From positions 62,001 through 126,000 of the forward strand of contig NZ_JAJAVG010000007.1 of NCBI RefSeq assembly GCF_020531915.1: 64,000 nucleotides of DNA. Reading direction: 5' to 3'. Shown here in pieces: positions 53,427 to 64,000 of this stretch. Numbering within the stretch: the stretch's first letter is position 1; each line of letters begins with the position of its first letter. The DNA is from Methylovorus mays. Lineage in GTDB: Bacteria > Pseudomonadota > Gammaproteobacteria > Burkholderiales > Methylophilaceae. A program made the position numbers and the translations under genes. Under the pieces are notes generated by a model that worked only from the letters and a program-made list of their open reading frames with translations, was not told the DNA's origin and did not search any database.

Positions 53427-56207
53427 ATGGCCGTCACCATCAAATCTTCCACCGACTACACCCTTGCCAGTGGCCAGGATAACCTGACCCTCACAGGCAA
53501 AGCGGCCATCAATGGCACTGGCAACGATACAGCGAATATCCTGCTGGGAAACAGCGCCGCCAACATCCTGACAGGGGAAGCCGGAGATGACACCCTGACT
53601 GGCGCTGGAGGTGTGGATACGCTGATCGGTGGTGAAGGAGACGACACTTATGTTGTGAATATCATCGGCACAGGCTTGCTGGAAGACAGCATCACCGAAA
53701 ACAACGGCGAAGGTGACAACGATACCCTGCAGCTGAAAGGCAGCCTCAAACTCACCAGCTACGCCACGCTCACACTGGACGATGAGCTGGCCTACCTGGA
53801 ACACCTGGATATTAGCGCAACCGGCAGCACCAAACTGAACCTGACCGGCAATGATGCCGACAATCGCCTGACGGGCAATGCTGCTGCCAATTCGCTCCTG
53901 GGAGGAGATGGAGACGACACACTGGATGGGGGTGCCGGTAACGACAGCCTGTCCGGCGGTGAAGGCAGCGACACCTACTATGTCAATACAGCGGGCGATG
54001 TGATTGCAGATGACGGCAGCACGAGCGATACGGATCTGGTGTACAGCACAGCTTCCTACACCCTGAATAACGGCCTGGAAAATCTCACCCTGCAGGGAAA
54101 ATCAGCCATTAACGCCACGGGCAACAGCGGAAGAAACATCCTCACCGGCAACAATGGCGCAAACCACCTTGACGGAGGCGATGGGGATGACACCCTGCTG
54201 GGAGGACTGGGCGCAGATACGCTGACGGGAGGCCTGGGCAGCGACAGCATGCAAGGCGGCGCCGGCAACGACACCTATGAGGTGGATGACGAAGGCGATA
54301 TTGTGACGGAAGCAAGCGCCGAAGGTACCGACCTCGTCAAGGCCTCCATCAGCTATACCCTGGGTGACTATGTTGAAAAGCTCACGCTCACCGGTAGCGA
54401 TAGCATAGATGGCGAAGGCAATGCCCTCAACAACACCATCCTCGGCAACAGTGCTGCCAACGTCCTCACAGGAGGCGATGGCTACGATACTCTCAAAGGT
54501 GGGGATGGCGATGATACTTACGTGGTCAACCTGATTGAGACAGGTCTGGCCAGCAGCGCGCGCGCCAAGATGGAAGACACCGTCTCGGAAAGCAAAAATC
54601 AGGGCACGGACACGATAAAACTGGTGTTGCCCAACGCCATTACCAGCAGTTATTACAGCACCATCACCCTCGGGGCCAATATCGAAAACGTGGATGCCAG
54701 CGAGACCGGCTCTGTCCTGCTGTCATTCGTCGGCAATGGCCTGGCCAATATCATCACCGGCAACGATGCGGCCAACTATATCAATGCCTATGCCGGGAAT
54801 GACACCATTTACGGCGGTGATGGCGATGATGTGATTCTCGGTGACAAGGGCAACGATGTCATCGATGGGGGCGATGGGGCCGATGACCTCTATGCCGGTG
54901 ATGGCGATGATAGCGTCACCGGTGGAGATGGGGATGACACCCTGTCCAGCAGTTATGGCAGCGATACCCTGGAAGGCGGCGACGGCGACGACAGACTCTA
55001 TGACTATCAGGGGGTGGATACGCTGGCAGGTGGAGACGGCGATGATACCTATATTGTCATCATCAAAGCCGTATCAGGCGTGGCCACTCTTGAAGACACG
55101 GTTATCGAGAATGCAGATGAGGGAGACAGTGACACCCTGCTCCTTTATGTACCTGCTGGCACACTCAAACTTTCAACAGCCACCGAATTCACTCTGGCAG
55201 ATGGAACGCTGGCCAATTTTGAAAACCTGGACGCCCGCTATACCGGCAGCACACTGCTGAACCTCACAGGAAACAGCAGCGACAACATCCTGATCGGGAA
55301 TGCAGCTGCCAATCATATTGACGGGGGTGATGGCAGCGATACCGTGAAATATACGTCCGCCACCAAAGCCGTGATCGCCGACCTTTCCACAGGCGTAGTC
55401 ACTGGCGGAGCAGGCAACGATACCCTGACCAGCATCGAAAATATCTACGGTAGTGATTACAAGGATCAGCTCACCGGGAACGACGAGGATAACCTGCTGG
55501 TTGGCGGGAGTGGCGCAGACACACTGATTGGCGGGCTGGGAGATGACACCTACAATGTCGACATCAAACTCAGCGGCAAAGGCAGTTCAGCGACGGTCGT
55601 ACTGAACGACACCATTACGGAAAATGCCGGAGAAGGCGATAGCGACACCCTGCAGCTGACAGGTTATCTGTATGTCGATAGCTTTACGACCATCAGCCTG
55701 AGTGGCGACCTTGCCAACTTTGAAAACCTGGACATCTCCGATACCAACTACAGCAGCTATTACGGCACCAAGATCAACCTTGTTGGCAATGCGGCGGATA
55801 ACACCCTGACCGGGAATGCGGCCAACAACAATATTGCCGGGGGAGCTGGCAACGACAACCTCACGGGCGGATATGGCGCAGACTATTTCGTGTTTGACAC
55901 CCTGATCAGCGATAGCACAGCGGCTGAAGCCAATGCCGATACCATTACCGACTTTGTTTCAGGGCTGGACAAGATCAAGCTGGATAGCGACATATTTACC
56001 GCCTTGCCAGACAGCTATACGGAAAGTGGCTATTTTGAAAGCATGGATACGCTAGGCACTGCCAGCACTGCTGATATTCGGCTGATTTTCGACACGTCGA
56101 CCTACAAACTCTATTACGATGCCGATGGCAGTGGCTCAGGAGCAGCGTTGTTACTGGCCACCTTAAGCAATAGCGCCACGCTAACCGAAAGCGACTTTAC
56201 CTGGTAA
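53427..56207 (+). CDS. RTX calcium-binding repeat protein, probably type I secreted
   Basis: A 926-residue acidic protein made of repeated blocks. Glycine-aspartate nonapeptides (G-G-x-G-x-D-x-L) occur in at least eight clusters, for example DGGAGNDSLSGGEGSD and GGDGDDVILGDKGNDV; these bind calcium. Between them lie longer beta-rich repeats with LTGNAAAN-like and TLTENADEGDSDTL-like cores. The C-terminal 90 residues (ITDFVSGLDKIKLDSDIF ... LLATLSNSATLTESDFTW, in parts) match the peptidase-M10-type end of type I secretion substrates. No protease motif or N-terminal signal peptide is seen. No secretion transporter is encoded nearby. It is probably a matrix or surface protein. Confidence 0.9.
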   Translation: MAVTIKSSTDYTLASGQDNLTLTGKAAINGTGNDTANILLGNSAANILTGEAGDDTLTGAGGVDTLIGGEGDDTYVVNIIGTGLLEDSITENNGEGDNDTLQLKGSLKLTSYATLTLDDELAYLEHLDISATGSTKLNLTGNDADNRLTGNAAANSLLGGDGDDTLDGGAGNDSLSGGEGSDTYYVNTAGDVIADDGSTSDTDLVYSTASYTLNNGLENLTLQGKSAINATGNSGRNILTGNNGANHLDGGDGDDTLLGGLGADTLTGGLGSDSMQGGAGNDTYEVDDEGDIVTEASAEGTDLVKASISYTLGDYVEKLTLTGSDSIDGEGNALNNTILGNSAANVLTGGDGYDTLKGGDGDDTYVVNLIETGLASSARAKMEDTVSESKNQGTDTIKLVLPNAITSSYYSTITLGANIENVDASETGSVLLSFVGNGLANIITGNDAANYINAYAGNDTIYGGDGDDVILGDKGNDVIDGGDGADDLYAGDGDDSVTGGDGDDTLSSSYGSDTLEGGDGDDRLYDYQGVDTLAGGDGDDTYIVIIKAVSGVATLEDTVIENADEGDSDTLLLYVPAGTLKLSTATEFTLADGTLANFENLDARYTGSTLLNLTGNSSDNILIGNAAANHIDGGDGSDTVKYTSATKAVIADLSTGVVTGGAGNDTLTSIENIYGSDYKDQLTGNDEDNLLVGGSGADTLIGGLGDDTYNVDIKLSGKGSSATVVLNDTITENAGEGDSDTLQLTGYLYVDSFTTISLSGDLANFENLDISDTNYSSYYGTKINLVGNAADNTLTGNAANNNIAGGAGNDNLTGGYGADYFVFDTLISDSTAAEANADTITDFVSGLDKIKLDSDIFTALPDSYTESGYFESMDTLGTASTADIRLIFDTSTYKLYYDADGSGSGAALLLATLSNSATLTESDFTW

Positions 56208-56256
56208 TCCGACACGGTATAAGCCCAGGCAGACGCCAGGCGGATGCTCTATCCGC

Positions 56257-57720
56257 CTAGCTGGACTTGAAGTTGCTGAAGATCACCTGATTACGGCCCA
56301 GCGCCTTGGCCTGATACATGGCATAGTCTGCCCGCTCCAGCACCTGCTCGATACGCTCGCCATTCTGTACCATGGCAACGCCGAGGCTGGCGGTGAGGTG
56401 TATAGGCACATCCTTGTGAGCCACCGGACGCGTTTCCAGTGTCTCACGTATCTTTTCTGCCAGCAGGCGGGCATTCCGCTCATTGCAATCCTTGAGCAGG
56501 ATGAGGAACTCTTCCCCGCCCCAGCGGCAGACAAAGTCCACCGAACGCAGGCAGGAGCGGATGATAAGCGCGACTTCGCTCAACACCTGGTCCCCGGCAA
56601 AATGGCCATGGCGGTCATTGATCTGCTTGAAATGGTCGATATCCAGCAGGATCACAGCGAGGTCTTTGCCATAGCGTATACGCTCCTGCATGATGACATC
56701 GATGATGATCTCAAACGCCTTGCGATTGGGCAGGCGCGTCAGCGAGTCCGTGGTTGCCATGGTTTCAATCTGGGTTTGATACCGCTTGAGCGCGAGGTTG
56801 GTGAGATAGACCGCCAGGGCCGTCAACAGCAGGCAAATCCCAAGATTGATATACAAGGTATTGCGGATGACTTGCGTGGCTTCACTCTCGTTTTTTTCCA
56901 CGATCAGATACCACTTGAGCTCGGGAATGTAGCGGGTATTGATCAGGCGATCACTGCCCTTGTACCGGTATTCAAATGAGCCGGTGCCCTGCGAAGTTAT
57001 CCGCGGCAACAGGTCATGCAACTCGGGCAATTCGCGCACATGGCTGCCGGAGATATGCTGTTTGCTGCCGGACAGCATCACCGTGCCTTCAGCTGTAATG
57101 AAATACACCGAGCGATGAAATTTTTCCTGGTAGCCATCAATCAGCGCCTTGACCGAATCCACCGTCAGGCCAACGCCGACAGCACCGATGTAGTTTTTTG
57201 CATAATCATAGACGCGATAATTCACGAAAATGGTCAGGGCATCCTGATGCGCGAGGTCTTTGTCGACATTGATTTCATAGGGCTGATCAAGATCGCGCAC
57301 CCGGAAATACCACACATCGCGTGGCTCGTTCTTTTGCACTTTTTTAAGAATACCGTTGCCGTAATAATACTGGCGGGTTTTCTCGGAAACAAAAAAGCTG
57401 ATGAAGGTACCGTAGGTGTTCTGGATTTCCTGCAGGTATTTGCTGATGGATTCGACACGACGCTCGCCATCGAGCACCCAGTCGCGCAGAAAGGTATCCG
57501 ACGCCATCATGGATGAAATAAAAATGGGCCTGACCAGATCGCGCTGAATCTCGGAATAGACATTGTCCGCCGTGAGCGGCAATTCGTTATCGCTGATGGC
57601 GCGATGAATAGATGCTTTGGACACGGAGTAACTCATCAGCGAAATGCTGATGCCGCCCAGCGCCAGGACAAGCGTCAATAAGAAAATGAGCTTGTGTCTA
57701 TTCATGATGAATTTACCCAT
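56257..57720 (-). CDS. CACHE-sensor diguanylate cyclase
   Basis: A 487-residue membrane protein that should make cyclic di-GMP. N-terminal helix (about 10-30), a periplasmic CACHE-like sensor (QNTYGTFISFFVSEKTRQYYYGNG; DALTIFVNYRVYD), a second helix near 285-305, and a GGDEF domain. The active site is intact as GGEEF at 401-405, with an inhibitory RxxD site (RSVD, 392-395) five residues before it, so product feedback is likely. It lies convergent to the RTX gene and 12 bases after ftsB, on the ftsB strand. A start at 57705 is also possible. Confidence 0.92.
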   Translation of the reverse strand: MGKFIMNRHKLIFLLTLVLALGGISISLMSYSVSKASIHRAISDNELPLTADNVYSEIQRDLVRPIFISSMMASDTFLRDWVLDGERRVESISKYLQEIQNTYGTFISFFVSEKTRQYYYGNGILKKVQKNEPRDVWYFRVRDLDQPYEINVDKDLAHQDALTIFVNYRVYDYAKNYIGAVGVGLTVDSVKALIDGYQEKFHRSVYFITAEGTVMLSGSKQHISGSHVRELPELHDLLPRITSQGTGSFEYRYKGSDRLINTRYIPELKWYLIVEKNESEATQVIRNTLYINLGICLLLTALAVYLTNLALKRYQTQIETMATTDSLTRLPNRKAFEIIIDVIMQERIRYGKDLAVILLDIDHFKQINDRHGHFAGDQVLSEVALIIRSCLRSVDFVCRWGGEEFLILLKDCNERNARLLAEKIRETLETRPVAHKDVPIHLTASLGVAMVQNGERIEQVLERADYAMYQAKALGRNQVIFSNFKSS

Positions 57721-57732
57721 GAAGTCGAACTC

Positions 57733-58038
57733 TTATTTTTGTGGTGCAGCGGGCGGCGCGGGTGGCGTTTTATCGATTACCTGATAAAACACTTCATCCT
57801 GCTTGATCATCCCCAGCTCACTGCGGGCGCGCTCTTCAATGGCAGCAAAGCCCTGTTTCAGATCACGCACTTCTGCGTCCAGTGTATCATTGCGCGCTTT
57901 CAACTGAGCGTTCTTGTCTTTCTGCTCACTGATTTGCCGGTTCAAGTCCCACACCCGCAACCAGCTGCCTTTGCCCAGCCACAAGGGATACTGCAGCGTC
58001 GCAATCAGTATGACAAAAATAAGGGTTAAGAATCGCAT
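57733..58038 (-). CDS. ftsB: Cell division protein FtsB
   Basis: A 101-residue divisome protein: short cytoplasmic start, one membrane helix (about 3-21), and a periplasmic coiled coil ([26 protein letters not shown], in parts), then [19 protein letters not shown] typical of FtsB. It links FtsL and FtsQ. The gene lies after eno, the standard eno-ftsB order of proteobacteria, with a 70-base gap holding a hairpin. Confidence 0.92.
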   Translation of the reverse strand: MRFLTLIFVILIATLQYPLWLGKGSWLRVWDLNRQISEQKDKNAQLKARNDTLDAEVRDLKQGFAAIEERARSELGMIKQDEVFYQVIDKTPPAPPAAPQK

Positions 58039-58057
58039 GGATACGTTTTAAATAACA

Positions 58058-58086
58058 ATGCGCAGTCTGCTAGGCAAACTGCGCAT
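58058..58086 (-). terminator. Hairpin between eno and ftsB
   Basis: ATGCGCAGT (58058-58066) and ACTGCGCAT (58078-58086) are exact complements with an 11-base loop. On the minus strand it follows the eno stop and is followed by a short T-rich stretch, so it may partially terminate transcription before ftsB. Confidence 0.6.
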
Positions 58087-58108
58087 GTTGATTTAATCCG
58101 GCAAGTGC

Positions 58109-59470
<1,362 letters not shown>

Positions 59471-59533
59471 TTATGGGTATGACCTATGGAATTTCCGGCG
59501 CTGCCTGCGAACCTCTCCGCCGACAGCCCCCTG

Positions 59534-60373
59534 TTATAGCGTATGCTCGATAAAACCGGCTTTTTTCACCACGCGATCCAGCTCCACCAGCACCTGCAGC
59601 AAGTCTTTCATCTTGGGCAATGGCCAGGCATTCGGGCCATCTGACAGCGCCTTGCTGGGGTCAGGATGGGTTTCCATGAACAGACCGGCAATGCCACTGG
59701 CCACGGCCGCACGGGCCAGGACAGGCACAAACTCGCGCTGGCCGCCACTCTTGTCGCCCTGGCCACCGGGCTGCTGCACCGAGTGGGTCGCATCAAACAC
59801 CACCGGACACTGTGTCTCGCGCATGATAGCAAGTCCGCGCATATCCGACACCAAGGTGTTGTAACCAAACGAAGCACCGCGCTCGCAGACCATGATGGTA
59901 TCGGCACCGCCATTGGCTTCCTTGGCTTTTTGCACGACCTGTTTCATGTCGCCTGGCGCCAGAAACTGGCCTTTCTTGATATTCACTGGCTTGCCGCAGG
60001 TTGCAACCGCGGTAATGAAATCGGTCTGACGGCAGAGGAATGCGGGCGTCTGCAATACATCGACCACGGCAGCCACATGCGGCACCTGCTCTTCGGTATG
60101 CACATCGGTCAGGATAGGCACGCCGATCTGCGCACGCACATCGTCCAGGATACGCAGGCCCTCTTCCATGCCAAAGCCGCGAAAGGTCTTGGTGGAGCTG
60201 CGGTTGGCCTTGTCGTAAGAAGACTTGTAGATGAAGGGAATACCGATGGCAGCGGCGATTTCCTTCAACTGACCGGCAGTATCAATCGCCATTTGCTTGG
60301 ACTCAATGACACATGGGCCGGCGATCAGAAAAATCGGATGCTCGATACCTACATCAAAACCACATAATTTCAT
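59534..60373 (-). CDS. kdsA: KDO-8-phosphate synthase, metal-dependent type
   Basis: Condenses arabinose 5-phosphate and phosphoenolpyruvate to KDO-8-phosphate for lipopolysaccharide. 279 residues. The sequence [11 protein letters not shown] has C21 where the metal-independent E. coli enzyme has asparagine (GMNVLES); a cysteine here marks the metal-dependent class known from Aquifex. KANRSS and the late [14 protein letters not shown] are also present. Lies between pyrG and eno, a common order. Confidence 0.95.
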   Translation of the reverse strand: MKLCGFDVGIEHPIFLIAGPCVIESKQMAIDTAGQLKEIAAAIGIPFIYKSSYDKANRSSTKTFRGFGMEEGLRILDDVRAQIGVPILTDVHTEEQVPHVAAVVDVLQTPAFLCRQTDFITAVATCGKPVNIKKGQFLAPGDMKQVVQKAKEANGGADTIMVCERGASFGYNTLVSDMRGLAIMRETQCPVVFDATHSVQQPGGQGDKSGGQREFVPVLARAAVASGIAGLFMETHPDPSKALSDGPNAWPLPKMKDLLQVLVELDRVVKKAGFIEHTL

Positions 60374-60477
60374 ACATTTACGCCTTTAATAATTGCCCAC
60401 GCTCACCGGGCAGATCGCCCATCATGCTGTCTGCGATGGAAGACTCAGGGGGAGACGTGCTCCCCGTTCAAACCAGC

Positions 60478-62145
<1,668 letters not shown>

Positions 62146-62212
62146 TTACTGGAAACGGTCATTCGCCACAAATGACAATTGGCCTCGACCACCGCCTCCA
62201 TGCGTCCAGCCA

Positions 62213-63673
62213 TCAGGCGTGCGCGGCACTCACCCAGCGATTAAGCAAGCGCCTGGCAGACAGCATGACCTCGGTTGCCGTCAGGCCGACAGGCCCCTGT
62301 CCATGGGCCACTGCCGCATCCGCCGCCGCCCCATGCAAGTAGGCCGCCAGCAGGGTGGATTCCAGCAAAGGCAACCCCTGCGCCGCCAGCGCGACGATGA
62401 TCCCGGTCAGGGTATCGCCCATGCCGGCACTGCCCAGTCCGGGGTTGCCGCTGGCGTTGATCCACCAGCGCCCATCCGGCGTTGCCACCACCGTGCCGCA
62501 GCCCTTGAGCAGCGCAATCGCCTGATAGCGCGCCGCCAGTGCCTGGGCAGAAGCAATGCGGTCTGCTTGCAGGCTGGCCGTATCGGTCGCCAGCAAGGTC
62601 GCCGCTTCTCCGGGGTGAGGTGTGATCACCACAGAACCGGCTGGGCGCTCAGCCAGACGCCTTTGCAAATCAGCATCCGCCGCCAGCAGATTAAGCGCGT
62701 CGGCGTCCAAAACCAGCAGCGCCGGGGTTGCCAGCGCCTGTTGCAAGGCAGCATATGCCTGCGGCGCACGGCCCATGCCAGGCCCCACCGCCAGGGCATG
62801 CACAGCGGGCAATTGGTCGGCATCGCGCAGCATCAATTCCGGGTACTCCGCATCCAATGCCGGTGCAGCCGGATCCAGCAGACCGGCATATACGCGCCCG
62901 GCGCCGAGCAGCAGAGCCGCACGGGCGGTCAACAAGGCGGCGCCGGTCATGCTGGCTGCACCGCCAATCACGCCTGCACTGCCATTGCTACCTTTGTGAC
63001 TATTCAAGCGCCTGCGGGCAGGCAAGGTGAAAGGTGCATCCAGCAAGGTACCGTCGGCTTCCGGCAAAGGTGGCAAGCCGAGCAAATCCACATGCACGTT
63101 CCCGGCATGGTCGGGCCCATCCAGCGTATAGAGCCCGGGTTTGCGGCCGAGAAAAGTAATGGTATGGTTTGCACGAACAGCGGTACCCAGCACCACGCCG
63201 GTATCAGCGGCCAGGCCACTGGGGATATCAATCGCCAGCACAGGCACGCTCAGAGCATTGATGCGGGCCACCAGGTCTGCCATGTCATCGGTCAGCGGGC
63301 GCTGCAAGCCTATGCCAAACAAACCATCAATCACCAGTTGCCAGGCTCCTGTTTCAGGCCAGGTGTTCAGTACCTCGCCCCCGCATTCCAGCCAGCCATC
63401 ATAAGCATGCGCGGCATCCGGCGGCAGGCCAGCGCGCTGCCCGGCAAATACCACCGTCACCTCGTGCCACCAGGCCTTGAGATATCGTGCGGCAACAAAT
63501 GCATCGCCGCCATTATTGCCAGGACCTGCCACCACCAGAATGCGGTGATGGCCTTCTGCCAATAGTGACCGCGCCAGAGTCGCCACCGCATGTCCGGCCC
63601 GCTCCATCAGCGGTTCTGACGCGTGCTGTTGCTCCAGCTTGCGCAGGCTGGAGGTCAGATATAAGGCTTGCAT
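62213..63673 (-). CDS. nnr: Bifunctional NAD(P)HX epimerase/dehydratase
   Basis: Repairs hydrated NADH and NADPH. The 486-residue fusion has an N-terminal YjeF epimerase domain (residues about 1-215, with GPGNNGGDAFVAARYL) and a C-terminal ADP-dependent dehydratase (NPGLGSAGMGDTLTGIIVALA, in parts). I start at the ATG at 63673 (MQALYLTSSL); an upstream stretch of 35 residues lacks similarity. Lies upstream of pyrG on the same strand with a 106-base gap, and 46 bases after a class II aldolase gene. Confidence 0.93.
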   Translation of the reverse strand: MQALYLTSSLRKLEQQHASEPLMERAGHAVATLARSLLAEGHHRILVVAGPGNNGGDAFVAARYLKAWWHEVTVVFAGQRAGLPPDAAHAYDGWLECGGEVLNTWPETGAWQLVIDGLFGIGLQRPLTDDMADLVARINALSVPVLAIDIPSGLAADTGVVLGTAVRANHTITFLGRKPGLYTLDGPDHAGNVHVDLLGLPPLPEADGTLLDAPFTLPARRRLNSHKGSNGSAGVIGGAASMTGAALLTARAALLLGAGRVYAGLLDPAAPALDAEYPELMLRDADQLPAVHALAVGPGMGRAPQAYAALQQALATPALLVLDADALNLLAADADLQRRLAERPAGSVVITPHPGEAATLLATDTASLQADRIASAQALAARYQAIALLKGCGTVVATPDGRWWINASGNPGLGSAGMGDTLTGIIVALAAQGLPLLESTLLAAYLHGAAADAAVAHGQGPVGLTATEVMLSARRLLNRWVSAAHA

Positions 63674-63719
63674 GTCGATTCCTGAGTATTCATTTTCGCA
63701 CTCGCATGGTGTTGCCAGC

Positions 63720-64000
63720 TTATGCCGATGCCGCCTGAGAGGGCTCTGCCCATGCCCCATAGCCCTTGAACTGTTCAAAGACCTCGGCCATTTCGGCTTC
63801 AGTCAGCAACACCGGCTCACCGACCTGCAAGGCACGCCAGTATTGCTCGCACAGGGTTTCCACCTCATGCGCCACATCCAGCGCCTGCTTGAGCGTGGCG
63901 CCCAAGGCTATCATGCCGTGATTCGCCAGCAGACAGGCGCGCCTACCCTGCAGGGCTTGCAAAGTCGCATCCGACAGGGCTTGCGACCCGAACAGCGCAT
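63720..64000 (-). CDS. Class II aldolase/adducin family protein (partial)
   Basis: Only the C-terminal 93 residues are in the window; the gene continues past the right edge. The visible part, ALFGSQALSDATLQAL then RRACLLANHGMIALG, has the N-H-G motif of zinc-dependent class II aldolases such as fuculose-phosphate aldolase. The sugar substrate cannot be told. The last residues (QFKGYGAWAEPSQAASA) show no other domain. Confidence 0.85.
   Translation of the reverse strand, partial: ALFGSQALSDATLQALQGRRACLLANHGMIALGATLKQALDVAHEVETLCEQYWRALQVGEPVLLTEAEMAEVFEQFKGYGAWAEPSQAASA

Noticed and set aside
53271-53804. A 177-residue minus-strand open frame at the RTX start
   Set aside because: Overlaps the upstream region and first 378 bases of the RTX gene; its composition only mirrors the glycine-aspartate repeats.
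53500-56150. Short near-repeats resembling a CRISPR array
   Set aside because: They encode the G-G-x-G-x-D protein repeats in frame; unit lengths vary and there are no unique spacers.

Overview
The window looks like a chromosome segment of a betaproteobacterial methylotroph, most likely of the family Methylophilaceae (Methylobacillus, Methylovorus or Methylophilus relatives). The main reason is a complete mxaR-mxaS-mxaA-mxaC-mxaK-mxaL block (46315-51773), the set used to mature calcium-dependent methanol dehydrogenase. The other genes fit: beta/gamma-type FabA/FabB, an eno-ftsB neighbourhood, a long single-chain PurL, and GlrK-QseG-GlrR-like regulation. Genus assignment is inference. I saw no rRNA, tRNA, CRISPR array, insertion sequence or prophage. 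Coding density is high and no gap clearly exceeds 300 bases.

Layout. 1-1488: the 3' end of feoB, a terminator, a small DUF486 membrane protein and glnB. 1150-6212 (minus): sucC, sucD, a periplasmic ankyrin protein, nadE and glnB, probably one transcription unit. 6354-8259 (plus): serB, then a lone A+T-rich DUF4238 gene that looks acquired. 8425-12816 (minus): a compact five-gene operon of exported proteins (monoheme cytochrome c, flavocytochrome-c-type flavoprotein, sorbosone-dehydrogenase-like propeller, an unrecognised protein and an SMP-30-like propeller). 12955-17389: a second exported ankyrin protein and purL. 17502-22162: a small lipoprotein gene, then a tightly overlapping minus operon for an RNB ribonuclease, a spermidine-synthase-like protein, an RlmL-type rRNA methyltransferase and a MazG-like pyrophosphohydrolase. 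22257-25715: a zinc-limitation cluster of a Zur-like regulator, a DksA2-type protein without a full zinc finger, and two COG0523 GTPases. 26008-30216: an Orn/Lys/Arg decarboxylase, a TPR-glycosyltransferase-9-like protein and folA.

30365-35533 holds a GlrK / QseG-like lipoprotein / GlrR two-component operon. It is followed at once by a good sigma-54 promoter and three small envelope genes (EF-hand plus BON, glycine zipper, SlyB-like). A GTC-N10-GAC inverted repeat lies about 100 bases upstream of the predicted start, so the locus looks like a regulator with its own target operon. 35833-38594 carries a HAF-repeat autotransporter and a double-PepSY protein. 38744-45421 holds thyA, thrC, hom, an AlaA-type aminotransferase, a Mth938-fold protein and fabB, with fabA at 45607-46122.

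46315-51773 is the mxa maturation block, ending tail to tail with ygfX and ygfZ. 53427-56207 encodes a large RTX calcium-binding protein whose upstream region has four alternating complementary arms. Downstream are a CACHE-GGDEF diguanylate cyclase, ftsB, eno, kdsA (with the cysteine of the metal-dependent class), pyrG, the bifunctional NAD(P)HX repair gene nnr, and a partial class II aldolase gene running off the right edge.

The most interesting parts are the GlrR/sigma-54 envelope locus, the exported redox operon with an unknown member, the zinc-sparing cluster with paired palindromes, and the possible RNA switch ahead of the RTX gene. Family assignments come from recognised motifs and gene order only; no database search was run.
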